Assembly: GCA_023055505.1 (NCBI GenBank)
Contig: JALIRH010000001.1
Coordinates: 98,301,034 to 98,365,033 of the forward strand
Length of the DNA: 64,000 nt
From: Callipepla californica brunnescens
Taxonomy: Eukaryota > Chordata > Aves > Galliformes > Odontophoridae
Direction: 5' to 3'
The notes under the pieces were generated by a model. The model saw nothing but the letters and a program-made list of their open reading frames with translations. It did no database searches and had not been told where the DNA came from. Below are positions 24,917-37,313 of this stretch, in pieces (position 1 is the stretch's first letter; each line of letters opens with the position of its first letter). The translations under genes and the position numbers were made by a program.

Positions 24917-27900
24917 ATGTGCTATTCTCTGAGTAACTTTCTGAAAGTCAGAGAAGGCTATAAAAAGCCAAGATTTAACTGCAGCCTCCTGTCCAGTTTG
25001 CTGTCCTAAACTAAAGACTTCCCTGTCTACAAAAGAAACAAATGAATAAGTCTTTAATTCTACCATTTTTTTACTTAAACTACAGAGATAACTGTGTCAG
25101 ATGAATATAAATACCAAACATAAGCACAAGATGCATTAAAAACATCTAGGCAATTTTTTATGTACAGGCTTTACAATGAGCTCCTTCAAAGGTTGACCTT
25201 GGAGAAGCAATTAAGAAGTATGTAATTAATAAGGACAAACTTAAAAATCTACCTATATTTCAAATGAACTAATATACGTACATAATATATGCAGCAACAA
25301 AAATTGAATATTACTCTTCAGACTTAGTTTAACAAAAGAAGTCTCTGCCTTATAAACACACCCTAGTTTTCACATAGGCTGTTCCCAAGAATGAGACGTC
25401 TTGGATACGTTGTGTGTATGAAATAAATCAGAACGCAATGTAACTTCAACATATGAGAAATGTAGCTACAGCACAAAAAGCTGTGTGTGACCCAGTTACC
25501 TCAGATACCTGTAGGCTCAACATAGAAATAAACACTATGGAATTCCTAATGATTGCTCATGAAAACACCCAGCTTAGGCTGAAATAAATAGTATGCCCTA
25601 GAGGGCTTACATCTCCTCACTGACTTCACATAGGGCCTCCAGTGACAAGTTCAGATGCAGACATTTACTTCCGTGTAGCTGAATTCCGTCACTGCATAGA
25701 TACAAAGAGAAAATCTAACCTTACTCTTTCCAATTAAAATGTGTGCATGTAATAATGGGAATATTATTCATAGGTGAAACAGTTATACATATGTTTTTGT
25801 TTCCTTTTTGTTGTGAGGTTGTCTAACCTGTGTATAAGCTACCTCAGGGATGGCATATCTGAAAAGCTCCTTAGTAACAAATTCCTTCATCCTCTTATGG
25901 CAACTCTGCAGTCCGGAACTGAGGTTCTGAGTATTTTTTTCTACTGAAACTGCAGATTCCCTCTCAAAAATTAACCATCTCTCATTTTAATAATGTAAAA
26001 TGCTCAGTGACTTTCCCCAATTAAAATTCATAATCTATAAAATGAGTATAGAAATATTTAACTGTAATAGTTTTACTGTGAATATTAACAAGAAAATCTT
26101 AAAATGTAGACATTCTTAGCACGTGTACCTCTAAACAGCATGTCAGCATGTATGAATGAAACAATAAGGTAGGGAAGTCAGTAGAACCAGTGGTAAAAGA
26201 CATCATTTACTAGATTTTTTCACAGACAGGATGTCACTATCTAGAGCAGTTGTATCTGTTTTCAAGACACAGACTTTTTGTTTTGAGCCTAAGTAAATGT
26301 ATCTAAAACCATTATCACTTGTCTTTCTTCATCTCTAATTTGCTATGTAGCTCAAATCTAATCCACCAACGAAATACTCTACCCTTTGCTGCCAGCCCTT
26401 CCAGCTAGAATTCCTTCTGCATGTTCACTCTTTTTTTTCCCCTTCTGCAAAAGGTCAAAATCACTCCTTGTCTGACTTCACAAATTCAACACAGATTAGT
26501 AAAGAAAAAAAGATCCCTTTCATAGGCAGTTCCTTTCCACACAATTATACTTTTTTTTTTTTTTTTAATTTATTTAACAAGAAAACATTTCTAGCGTGTC
26601 ATAAGACCTCTCCAGAAGGGTACTGCATGAGACTATAGTGTGCGACTCACTCTCCCATCCTGCTGGTGGGCAGCACTTTCCCCACCATTCACTAGGCTGC
26701 TGTGCCCAGGGCACTGTGTGGAAATGTGCTGTCTTGGACTTCCTACCGCACATCAGAGACAGGACTATGCTGTGCTCAGCTGCCCTGCACACAACATTAT
26801 AGAACCCTTTTCTTATCCGGTTTTAAGAAACTTTAAGAAATATATACACACTGCAATAGTGTGTTTTTGTTGTGGTTACTTTTATTGTTCCTGCAGCGAT
26901 TTTACACCTTATAGTTACCAGTATAAAGTAGCTCTTGGACACTGGTGCTTCAAAACAGGACTTGCATGCAGATTAACAGCCAGTATTTCCTCACTAGCTG
27001 CCATTTGCTACAGTCATTAACATTAGACCTAAAAAATTAGTCACAGCATCACTCTCCAAAGTAAGATTTATCCAGACCATACCAATGTAATTAACATCTT
27101 TCATTATTACTGTGTCCCTGTCCTGAGACATGGTTTGATCTCCTAAAACTTCACAGTTAGGTTTGAGAGGTATGCAGATAAGTGAAGCTGTTCAAATGCT
27201 AGACTTCTCTGTTTCACTTGAGAACTTCAGTCCATGCAGATCCTGTGCTACTGACTGAAAGTTAGAAGTTAGCATAAATTATGCAGTCTTTCAGATAGTT
27301 GGCTATGATGAGCTGCCTCTATTAATTCTTCATTCGTCTTTCCATGTGTAAAATCTTTTGCTAACCCAACCTTCTCTTATTTACACTAGAGAAATTAAGC
27401 CTGTTAAAAAATCATATGGCATCATGGTATAACATCTTTATCAAATTCTTCTTTTTCAAGGGTATCTGAGAGCACTTGGATCATTAATGGCTCCAGTTTC
27501 TCACATTGCATGATAATTACAGAGACCAAAGATACTCTGATTAAATCAATATACAGCAGTCACAGATTCTGTAAAAAGAAATTTCCCACTTTCTACATGC
27601 CATCTTGAGATCAGCCACTGTGTTAACAGCTAACGTCAACGTTATTTTACTCATGACAAAAATGTGGCAGACAGAGGATTTGCTTAGCACAGGGAAACAG
27701 GCTTGAGCTGTCTCTACTTCAGGAACAGCAATTTCTTTTCATCCAAGGCCAGGCCACATGAATAATGGAGCTCAGTGTCAAAGTACTGAACAGCAAACTA
27801 TTCAATAACAATTTTGAAAAAGTCCTCCTCTTTAACACGTTTACCTAAGCCTACTAGAAAAAAAATAACAAAGACGAAAGGAGCTACTTTTCTGCTGAAA

Positions 27901-28234
27901 AAGAAATAATGGGAGGAAAAATTTAATCACTCCTAAATCTATTGTAATGATCAGAATAACAAGCTGTTAGAAACAGTTAACCATACTAGGTGTATATAAA
28001 ATACAACAGGTAAAGCACATACGAGATGTTATGAAAGCACTTTATGAAAAGATACAGCCGCCAATAGGTGAACTGTATGTAAAATATCCACATGGGACTC
28101 CTCAAAATGCATTGTTTCGAGACTATTACTGCTGCACAACACTTTGAATTTTTTAACTTTCTCCTCCATGATGCCTCTTAGAAGCAACATACAGAAAGGT
28201 ATCCTTCAATACAATGTGCTTTGCAATTACACAT

Positions 28235-28266
28235 TTACGTGGTAAATATCTTATGTGGTAAATATC
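28235..28266. repeat. Tandem duplication, 16-bp unit
   Basis: Two adjacent 16-base copies of TTAYGTGGTAAATATC differ at one C/T position, consistent with decay of a CpG in the second copy. Confidence 0.85.
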
Positions 28267-28829
28267 TAAAACTACACTATTCCTCTTGCCCCGATATGTC
28301 GGCTTCTTATTTGTTTTTAATGGATCTGTTTTTGCTGCATTCATTGTAAACACAGATTTGTAAAAGATCATTAAAATCTAAATAATAACACTTCTCAATA
28401 TATGCACTTACATCCTCCTTCATTCTAGACATGAATGGTAGACAGCTGTTTCCAACTGAGACAGGAAATGTCTTTGCTTATGTGGGATAATATTTATTTC
28501 AAAGAAGTCTAAGGGTGATCTTGGGAACTACAGATGAGTACTTTTAAGTTCAGACAACTGGTAAAAAGCTATTATGAATAACAGAATAGTAGGAAGACAG
28601 ATAAATACAGTATATTGGGGAATAATTCTCTTTTCAGTTTCCCATACATCATCAGCTGTACAATGGCCTGAAGCAGACAGGCAACATGCTGTTCCAAAAG
28701 TACCAGAGATAAAAAAAAAAAAACCTGATTTCCTTTGGACTTGTGTCCCACATCTCCACCTCACATGGAAGGACTCACGGGGAGGCCACGTTGTTGAAGG
28801 AGGCTGTTCCACTGACCTAGTGAGAGACT

Positions 28830-29459
28830 AGAAGTACACATAACCCAGTATCTAGGGAGCATTCTGCGATCAGCTGAGTGCAGAGAACAGATGCAGTAGT
28901 TCGTGTAGCAGTTTGCACAGAAGGGCACAAGAAAGCCCCTATAACTCCAGTCCTACTGGCATACAGTCCCTGAAGTGTGGCTCTGACACAAGGCAGAGCT
29001 CATTTCCCAGCAGCTGCTGGAGCTGCTGTGTCAGCTGTAGCAGGAACTCCCACTCAAGCAGATCTCCTGACAGCAGAGGCAGCACTGCAGGTCTCAGGGA
29101 GCACCTGGGGACACTCTGTGAAGGCTGAGAGCCATCTCTCCTGCAGAAAGATGTGTTGCTGTTGTTGATGAATTAAGTCAGTTGATAAAGAACTTACAGG
29201 AGTAAGAAGATGAGCAAGATATGGACAGGAGATTCTCAGAGGTCCTACAGCTTCAGGGGTCTTAACTCTGTTGCAGGGGAGATGGAGGTGAGATATATAC
29301 CTTGTGAAGCAATAAGTCAAAAGACTGTGGAAGATAAAGGCTGGAAACTGAACACTCCAGATTTTCTCCAAGCTGAGGAAGAGCTGGGCATGGCTTCAAG
29401 TCAAACAATGGAGCTGACGGACCCTTTGTCATGCAGGAAGAAATAGTGAGAGTTGTGGG
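28830..29459. repeat. Unassigned repeat-like segment beside a CR1 fragment
   Basis: This stretch has a more balanced base composition than its surroundings and open frames in several directions (for example Gln/Leu-rich plus-strand frames near 28980-29170). It ends where a minus-strand CR1 fragment begins. It could be an old internal part of a retroelement, but I cannot name it. Confidence 0.25.
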
Positions 29460-29665
29460 TGACTCCTCTGGATGTGTTCCAACAGGTCCACATCTCTCCT
29501 GTACTGAAGACTCCACCATTATCCCACAGCAATTTTCAGAGCTGTACTCTACCCTTTCACCCTTCAACTTGTATTTGCAGCAGGGCTTGCTACAACCCAG
29601 GTACGAGACCCAGCACTTGGATTTGTTGAACCTCGTGAGGTTCACCTGGGCCCCTGGAAATGAAC
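29460..29665 (-). mobile_element. CR1 internal fragment
   Basis: The minus strand matches the CR1 copy at 31.05-31.40 kb in two blocks: a block at about 29470-29515 (compare 31062-31098) and a block around 29580-29650 (compare 31325-31395). The sequence between them is shortened and diverged. No 3' tip is present, so it is a truncated remnant. Confidence 0.7.
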
Positions 29666-30018
29666 AGAAGACATCACTTTCAGAAAGGCCTACATGTATG
29701 TGTACACAGAAGATGTATATTAAAATAATTTTAAGGTTATGAAAAAAGGCTATTATAAGTTAGAAACTTCTGTCATTAATTCTGCTGTGTTTATGTTGTT
29801 CACTTATCAAGAATTACGGATGGGTTCATTGCTTTTTCACAGAACTGTGCCCCATTCAATGCACCAGATGGCTGCTTTAAAATTAATAAGCAGTTATTTG
29901 TTCAATACTTACAGTTCAGTCTCTAGCCCCAAGCTTTATTTATGCCACAATACACAAGCACTTCCCTGAAAACTTATTAACTTCTGTCTGGGTAGAATCA
30001 GAATCAGTTGAAAATTTT

Positions 30019-30180
30019 CCAATTAAAATAATAATAATAATAAAAAAAAACCTTTGTAAAAAAATAACAAATAAAAAACAAAAAAAACACCCAACTTTCT
30101 ATGTCAGATTCCCAGGATAAAAAAATTTCACTGTAAAAAAGAAAAAAGAAAGAAGGGATAAAAAGAAAGGAAAGAAGGTA
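30019..30180. repeat. A-rich low-complexity tract
   Basis: ATA and A-rich sequence with AAAC, AAAG and GAAA units. It lies immediately before a short CR1 tip. Confidence 0.85.
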
Positions 30181-30190
30181 AGAAATGTGA

Positions 30191-30228
30191 AATCATAGAA
30201 TCTTTTGAGTTGGAAGGGACCTTGTTAA
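30191..30228 (-). mobile_element. Very short CR1 3' tip
   Basis: About 38 bases match the minus-sense CR1 tip (AATCATAGAATCTTTTGAGT, then TTGGAAGGGACC) and then the match stops. Confidence 0.7.
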
Positions 30229-30735
30229 TGGTTTACAGCCTTGTTTGTCCCAGTTTTGTGACAAATGGGGTGTGGGGACCCACAGACCCATGCCCTGGGA
30301 AAGGGGAAAGGCTAGGGAGATGGGCCTAAAAACAAAACAGCAGCAACAATCTAAGGAGGGAAGCTAATTTACTAAATAAGATACTGGAATGCAAAATAGC
30401 ACTATATAATTGGAATTGAAGCTAATAAATCAAGTACAATGAGAAAGAGTGTCCAAAAACCAAAGGCCTTACTCTAATGCTGAATTCCCATGGCTTGGGA
30501 GTGCACACACAGAGAAGAGTTGCAAGGGAAAAGAGTGGACATCTCCTGGCATGCAAACAGTTTTATCTTTCCCTCTGAACAGAAAATGGAAATGCAAAGT
30601 CCACCGGGGTATGGATTTTTTTTTCTTCTGAGACAAATATACCTGGAAATATCAAGGATTCACAGAACTGGGCATGAACTCTTTAATTCCCAGTGTTCAA
30701 CACAATGTTATTATGTGGAAAACTGACAACAAAAA
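30229..30735. repeat. Unassigned segment between two CR1 pieces, possibly LTR-derived
   Basis: This 507-bp block lies between the short CR1 tip and a longer CR1. It begins with G-rich sequence (GGGGTGTGGGGACCCACAG near 30268-30286) and continues with AT-rich sequence of a kind often seen in bird LTR elements. I found no second copy in the window and no clear terminal repeats, so the LTR idea is a guess. Confidence 0.25.
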
Positions 30736-31830
30736 TCATAAAACTATGACAGACCTCTAAAAGCCATCTAGTTCAACTCCCCTGCAATGAACAGAGTCAC
30801 CCACAGCTAGATTAGATTGCCCAGAGCAACCTGGTAAAAAAGCTTTTCCTTATGTCAAGTCTAAATTTACCCTCTTTTGCTTTGAAACCATCTCCCTTTG
30901 CTGTGTTACTACAGGACCAGCTGAAGAGTCTGTTTTTCTTATGGCCTCCTTTTAGGAAAGGCTGATATGACGCCTCCTCAGAGCCTTCTCTTCTCCAGGC
31001 TGAACAGCCCCCAGTTCTCAGCCCGTTCCATCCCTTAAGATTATTTTTGTGGCCTCTGGACACACTCCAAAAGGTCTACATCTCTCCTGTACTGAGGACT
31101 CCACATCTGGATGCAGTACTTCAGGTGAAGCTTCACCAGTGCAGGGTAGAGGGGCAGGATCACCTCCCTCAGCCTGCCAGTCACACTTCTCTTGATGCAG
31201 CTCAGGATACAGTTGGCCTTCTGGGCTCTGAAGACACACTGCTGGCTCATGTCCAGTTTGCTATCCACCTCAAGTACTTTTTGGCAGGGCTGTACATCAT
31301 ATTTATATTCCTCAGCTTATCTGGATAGCAGGGTTTGCTACAATACGGGGGCAAGACCTTACACTTGAATTTACTGAACCTCATGAGCCTCAACTGGATC
31401 CACTGCTTGGGCTTATCTAGATCACTCTGGATGGCATCCTGGCACTTGAGTGTGTCGAATGCATCACACAGCTTGGTGTCATCTGTGAACCTGCTGAGGT
31501 GAACCCCACTGTTTATGTCATTGATGAAGATGCTGAAGAGCACCGATCCCAGTACTGACCTCTGAGGGACACCACTCGTCATTAATCTCCACCCAGACAT
31601 TGAACCATTGACCACAACTCTATGGGTACAATCTTGTAACCAGTTCTTCATCTGTTGAACAGTCCACCTGTCAAATCCACATCTATCCAATTTGGAGAGA
31701 AGGATGTTATGGGAGACTGTGTCACAGGTCTTACCAAAGTTCAGGCAAATAACATCAGTGGCTCTTCCCTTGCCCCCTGATGCAGTTACACCATCCCTGG
31801 TGCAGTAACACCACATTCCGCAGTAGTCTG
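30736..31830 (-). mobile_element. CR1 non-LTR retrotransposon, 5'-truncated
   Basis: The minus strand carries the 3' tip from 30738 and the C-terminal region. A long stretch of reverse transcriptase remains open between 31247 and about 31810. Visible motifs are CDTVSHNILLSKLDRCGFD, VVVNGSMSGWRLMTSGVPQ and VLFSIFINDINSGV. The catalytic [FY]ADD is FTDD here. An open frame of roughly 190 codons of CR1 protein is unusually long for a decayed copy, but the 5' half and the endonuclease are missing. Confidence 0.93.
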
Positions 31831-32289
31831 AATGTGTAGGACAAAAGAAAAACTTGTAAATATGAAGACTTATTTTAAATGACCACATAACAATCAACAG
31901 GAACATTTTCCTAATTATAACCATTTTTCATATGCTGACTACAATGAAAGCCTATGAAGCCAGCACCAGTTGGAAACAGAACTTATTATTCTCCTCACTC
32001 CCTTCATAATTTAAGCCATCATTAAGAAAAAGAAATAGTGCAGAAAAATACGAGGTAGTATTTTTGTATTAGGTCACAGCAAAACAGTCATGGTTTTCTT
32101 GCAAAATCAAAACAGTAACACTAGATATTACTACTCATTAAAATCAGTTTGAAGAACAAATTGAAAGAAGAACTGGAATAAACTCTTTATTGATCTTCTT
32201 TTCCTATGAACTAAACCTTTATCTTTTAATGCAGTGCACTGCAATGAATACAACTGAATTGTGAAGTATGTTTGAAGATTGTAAGTGAC
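31831..32289. other. AT-rich stretch
   Basis: No repeat or RNA gene recognised. The minus-strand open frame of the candidate exon at 32290-32425 continues here to a stop at 32131, so the exon could extend into this stretch. Confidence 0.35.
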
Positions 32290-32425
32290 CTTACTACTTA
32301 TCTGCTGAAGAGCTTTGTCAGACCTAGAGCTTTCTCCTTCTATAGCCTGTCTGGAGTACCGCACACCTTCAAGCTGCACAGCTAGTCTCTTAAGCCTTCC
32401 AGAAAGTAACCTTTCAACAGCACTT
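32290..32425 (-). CDS. Candidate coding exon, basic unknown protein
   Basis: On the minus strand an acceptor (acaaatttctgttgcag) opens one base plus 45 codons, reading SAVERLLSGRLKRLAVQLEG and later SSRSDKALQQISSK. The drawn end uses a weak donor (AGTAAG|gtcact). The frame stays open to 32131, so a longer or terminal exon is possible. Codon choice and the helical, charged character look protein-like. A second long frame just upstream (32382-32642, minus) overlaps the acceptor and is probably chance. It cannot follow the candidate at 40776-40983 directly, because that junction would make a stop codon. An exon would have to lie between them. Confidence 0.3.
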
Positions 32426-34049
32426 CTGCAACAGAAATTTGTAAATATTCACAACATTGAGTTTCATTTGAATGCTGCAGTTTAAGGGAGATGACAAAAT
32501 GAGCAATTGGTCCCTCCAATGTGACATAAACAATGACTACCCAACAAGGACAAATGTTAACACGAAGTTGTGGCACCAGAGGACCAGGAGTATACTGCCT
32601 GTAAATTGATTTATTATGAAACAGTACTACAGATTGCTTCATAGATTACTTTCTGTAGCTGTGTTTTACTTTTGGATAAGTACTGCTGTCTGGAAAAGTG
32701 ATTAGGGACTGCTGGTTTGAATCTCTTTATCTATCAACATAAGTCATGCCCATTTTTAGTCACATGTGTTTAAAGCCTCTGCTGAAGTGTACTGAGCTCA
32801 GGTATACAAGTTGAGGGCAACATATTGTCCTGGCAGCAGCTGGTGGGGAAAAGAAAAAAAGAAAGTCCTGTTAGATGTTGTAGAAATAAGTGTGCTTTGC
32901 AATGTTGCAGTGGTGATTAGTTACTGCAAATCTGAAAACTGGTAAAAGTTTTCACAGCATGGTGGTGGATGTTTAATCACTGAGCTTCCCAGTGCCTTTG
33001 TGGCACTATCTGCTTGTTATGATTAGTCACTCTGCATCAATTGTGACTGACAGGCACAATGAGAATGGGAACCAATGAAGCAAGAAGTTTACTTGGTTTG
33101 CTGAAGAAATCGGGGGGGGAAAAAAAAGTTTCCTGTCATTTCACATAGATTACCTTTCAGTCACTGGGAGATTGTCCAAATGTTCCAGTCAAACAGCCTT
33201 TACGTAACCTGGATCATCACCAAACCAAAATCACAAAGCAATTACAGGCTGAGAGACATAAAGGCCAAATCAAAGGGACTGTGACATATTATATGTGGGC
33301 TATACAATGTCTCGGTCTTCTTACTCTTGCTGAAGGTGTTTATTCAGAAAATGCACTCTGTAGCATGTCTGATGAGACAAAATTTACCAGATGACGTTGT
33401 CTGACCAGAGGTCTTGTTATCAAGTTACACACAATTCCTGGTACAGCACAGTTGACTGTTGTTTTGATACACTGCTATCATGGAGAAAAATGTTAGGAAA
33501 CACCAAGAACTATTTCTAGCTGATTCCTCACATGCCCCTCCTGTATTTTTCATGAATCCTTGAAGTGTTAGAAATGCCTAGCGTCTATTTTAGGACTTCC
33601 ATCCTCCCACCAGAAATAAATTCAGGAACGTATGAGTGTGGGCTTCTAAAGGCCAATTTATTTAGCTAAAGGAAACAAAACTCTGTGCTTGTATGTTGAT
33701 TCTAATCCTATGCAGTGCTGTTCTCTCCTTGGAATTTGCACTCTAGGGATTTACATTCTTAGAACCAGATAATACTACAATGGTAAAAAAAAAAAAAAGT
33801 GAACACCACACAATTCCAATATACTAAAATCAAATGACATAAGGGAAGGCCATTCAAACATGTAGGAAAGGAAGATTTCTAGATAATGCTAAAAAACAAA
33901 AACAAATACAGGAACAGTAAAAATAAATGTTGATGAAGAATTGAATGCCACGTGCAGATTAGCTTTGGGCTACATTTCCATTAAGTTGTTCAAGGCATTA
34001 TTAAAACCAAAAATGTTCCAGCAGATATGAATGTAATTAAATTACCACT
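32426..34049. other. AT-rich stretch without recognised features
   Basis: Only short A runs (33111-33127 and 33785-33798) stand out. No gene, RNA gene or repeat family was seen. Confidence 0.45.
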
Positions 34050-34215
34050 GGCACAGGCTGCACAGAGAGGTGGTGGAGTCTCCTTCTCTGGAGATGTTCA
34101 AGACCCACCCGGACACCTACCTGTGCAACTTGGGCTAAGGAGCTGCTTTGGCAGGGGGTTGGACTCAACAATCTCTAGAAATCCCTTCCAACCCCTATAA
34201 TTTCATGATTCTCTA
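34050..34215 (+). mobile_element. CR1 3' fragment
   Basis: The last ~165 bases of a CR1 in plus orientation: the stretch AGAGGTGGTGGAGTCTCC, the gap region, GGTTGGACTCAACAATCTCT and the tip TTTCATGATTCTCTAATTTC. No reading frame of use remains. Confidence 0.92.
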
Positions 34216-36567
34216 ATTTCATTACAACAGAAATTACTGATTCCACTGATATTCCCATTCTAAACAAAAGAGCTAGCTTGCTTTACAACATTTTATAAGA
34301 GCCCAAAAGACTTCTATTAATAGCCAAGGTGTTTTCAGGTATACAGTTGCCATATTCACACACAAAGCTTGTGGGGAGAATTCACCAAAGAGTCTGTGCC
34401 TGGGTATATATAAATTGTGGAGACACTCTTTGACCATCCAAGTGTGTCCTGAGATGGACCACAATTCAGTACAAACAACCAATTCCTGTCCCTGCAACTC
34501 CTCTGGTTTCATGAACATACCTCACAATCTTACATGAAAATGGCCTGGAATTCAGCAGGGCCTGGCAGCAGCACCAGAAACCATGGGACACCCATTCGTA
34601 CCAAAATGGGCAACTACCAATGCAGCACAGAGAGATACAGGTGCTCAGCATAAATCATAGGTAACATCTCACGATGCAGGCACAAGAGCGAGAACAGGCA
34701 GAGCAGAGATACATCACTATACATAGAGGCATGTAATTATTATTCCAAAGGGGATTCTGAACATAAGCAAGCCATTAGATGTAATGACAGCTGCTTTGTT
34801 TTTCTTGCAAAATTTTACCATAATACACAAACTAAATCTGATTGGAAACGACAGGATATTTTTTCTGACAACCCCAGTCTTCATCCTCCATATGTGTATG
34901 GTTTCCTATATAACATTTTTGTGAGCATTGAAGGAAGACATGGAGAAAAACCCTAAGCTAAAAGGTAAGATTCTTTTTGTCTTAACAGAATAAACTGTAA
35001 GTTAAGTCTGTTTCTGATTTGCTATCAAGTTACAAGTCTTCTCGATAACCTTCTGTAGCTTTTATGAATAAATATTGCAACAGACTCCAAGGACATTATT
35101 TGCAGGGAAAAAAACACTAAAAAAAACACTGAAACTGAAAATATAAAATGTGGCTCCAGCTAATAAATTGTCTCTTAATTAAAAATTCCCTAATTGTTCT
35201 AGCTTATCTTCTAATATGTTATTAGTTCCAGAAGTTAGTAGGTGATGCACGTAGATTTTAAGAATGCTTTTTAATTTCAGCAATGGTAAACTACTGAATG
35301 AAAAAAAAAAAAAAAAGCTGCACTAAACAAATCACTGTGAAACTGCTGATTTACCTCTCCACTGCCAAAATTCTCCTTTAAAATTCAGAATCAGTAACCT
35401 TGCATTGTATTCAGAATCAGATGAATATTTGCTTATTCCAAGTCTTCCTCTAAGTATATTCAAGACTTTCCTCCTTAAGACTATTTAAATCTGCCTGCGC
35501 TTTTATTTTAGTGGAAAAAAATAACTTCATCAAACGTTTAGTTTCTTCAAGCAAGCCTCATTCTTGGTTCTTCCCTTCTGCAAGCTTGGCCTTGTTTTTC
35601 CTTACAGAGAAGAAGTCTGTTCTGTTCCCCATGTGGATAATCAGCTTTATTTGAGATGCACCAAGTATCACATCTAGCCTTCAGCTTCTGCACTAGGATG
35701 TAAAAAAGACCTCTGCCCTTCCTTTCTCATACACACCTCTCCCACGTGGATGGCTCAGAAAATCCAAGGACTCTCAAATAGCTCAAATTGGCAATGTTTA
35801 GGCAACTGGTTATAAATCCACACACTCAGTGAACCTTGCAGTACTGTTCAGACTCCATGGTTCTGGAGGCCCACATCAGCCTCCTGCCCTGTTGTTTACT
35901 GTTACTTGCCTTATGTTACTCTGCCTGGCTCCCAGCTGCCATTCAATAGACTACTCACCTCTTGTAGGCCCCATGTCACACCTGCCAAGCCTCTGAGGAT
36001 ATCACAGGCATCCTAGGGCATCTCACCAGCGATTGGACCACTTGAATCAAGCTCTACTCATCAACTTTCGGCATCGTTCCCTGCACTGAATTCATCTTTC
36101 TCAATTACTGCTTAGATACCCTGGGCTCAATTCAGTCTCTTAAACATCTAGCTCCTTTTGAGATGTCCTGGGGTATCTGAGGAATCCTCACAGGGCTGGC
36201 AAGTACTGAACCAGACCTACAGTACAAGGCCTACACACTTCTGGAAGACACTGGAGGCCAAATGACTGTAAATGCCTGTGTTTAGATGACTGAACCAAAG
36301 AATAATTCACACAAAGACATACCACCTTAGAATCCATAATGTGAGTCAGAATTAATTTATTCCTTAACTTCACTCTGAGCTGCATACTTATTTTTAATTC
36401 TAGAAACAAAGTGGTATTTTTGGTCAACTGTTTCCTCATCCATAGGTCACTAACTAAAATAAATTAGGTGAATCATGTCATGAAGTATTTTTGTCTTGCC
36501 TCTGGCTCTGCTGAGAGATTGGGTGACAACCTGAGGTACTGATGTAAAACACAGTTCATAAAACAAT
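34216..36567. other. AT-rich stretch, no supported gene
   Basis: Minus-strand frames at 34273-34518 and 36188-36439 are open for 80 or so codons. The second holds a short exon-like piece, with acceptor ccactttgtttctag and donor CTAAG|gtggta, reading LKISMQLRVKLRNKLILTHI. It is too weak to call. A run of about 17 A lies near 35300. Confidence 0.35.
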
Positions 36568-36869
36568 GATAGAATAATAGAATGACAGAACTGTGGAACG
36601 GTTCAGGACTGAAGGGACCTAAAATGTCATCTAGTTCCAACCTCCCTGCTGCAGACAGGGTTGCCACCCACTGGATCAGGCTGCCCAGGGCCCCATCCAC
36701 CCTGGCCTTGAACACCTCCAAGGATGGCACATCCACAGCTTCTCCAGGCAACCTATTCCAGTGCCTCAAAATTGAGTTAAAAAAAATCCTCCTAATATTT
36801 AGATTAAATTTTCCCTCTTTTAGTTTAAAACGATTACTTCTTGCCCTATTGGGCTTTTCAGTAAAAGAA
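36568..36869 (-). mobile_element. CR1 3' fragment, minus orientation
   Basis: The 3' tip starts at 36568. The minus strand encodes the CR1 C-terminus (FNLNIRRIFFNSILRHWNRL, GEAVDVPSLEVFKARVDGAL, LELDDILGPF). Its truncated 5' end abuts, head to head, the truncated 5' end of another CR1 in the opposite orientation. Confidence 0.93.
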
Positions 36870-36871
36870 AG

Positions 36872-37313
36872 ACATTGAGGACCTGGAACACAACCAAAGA
36901 AGGACAATGAAGATGGTGAGGGGTCTTGAGCACAAATCTTATTAAGAGCAGCTAAGAGAACTGGAATTGCTTAATCTGAAGCTTAGGGGAAACCTAATAG
37001 CTCATGACAACTACCTGAAAGGAGGTGTAGTGAGGTAGGGGTGAGCCTCTTCTCCTGCATAACTAGCAACGAAATCAGAAGGAATGGCTTCAAGTTGTGC
37101 TAGTGAAGACTGAGGCTGGACATTAGGAAAAACTTCTCCTTAAGGGCGGTCAAACACTGTAACAGGCTGCCCAGAGAGGTGGTGAAGACACCATCCCCGA
37201 AGGTGTTTAAGAAATGTTCACATGTTGCACTAAGAGACATAGTTCAGTGTGGAAATACTGGTGGTAGGTGAATGGCTGGTCTGGATGATCCCAACCTTAG
37301 TGACTGTATGACT
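36872..37313 (+). mobile_element. CR1 3' fragment, plus orientation
   Basis: Plus-strand CR1 C-terminal region from CCTGGAACACAACCAAAGAA (36880-36899) to the tip near 37290-37313 (GATGATCCCAACCTTAGTGA). It is degenerate, with many stops, and looks older than its inverted neighbour. Confidence 0.92.

Larger units (their letters stand above)
24487..28829. other. AT-rich stretch with microsatellite
   Basis: Apart from the TG microsatellite near 24.87 kb and a small tandem duplication at 28235-28266, I recognise nothing. The frame at 26640-27020 (plus) lacks splice-site support. A run of 13 A at 28710-28722 is not tied to a retrocopy. Confidence 0.4.

Noticed and set aside
31247..31924. A 226-codon minus-strand frame that could be mistaken for a host gene
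   Set aside because: It is the reverse transcriptase of a CR1 copy plus unrelated upstream sequence, and is listed under the mobile element.
32382..32642. A minus-strand frame with a protein-like look (for example EGPIAHFVISLKLQHSNE)
   Set aside because: It overlaps the acceptor of the better candidate at 32290-32425 in another frame, and its own donors are weak. It remains a possible alternative.
34273..34518. A minus-strand frame of 81 codons
   Set aside because: No acceptor or donor, and no family recognised.
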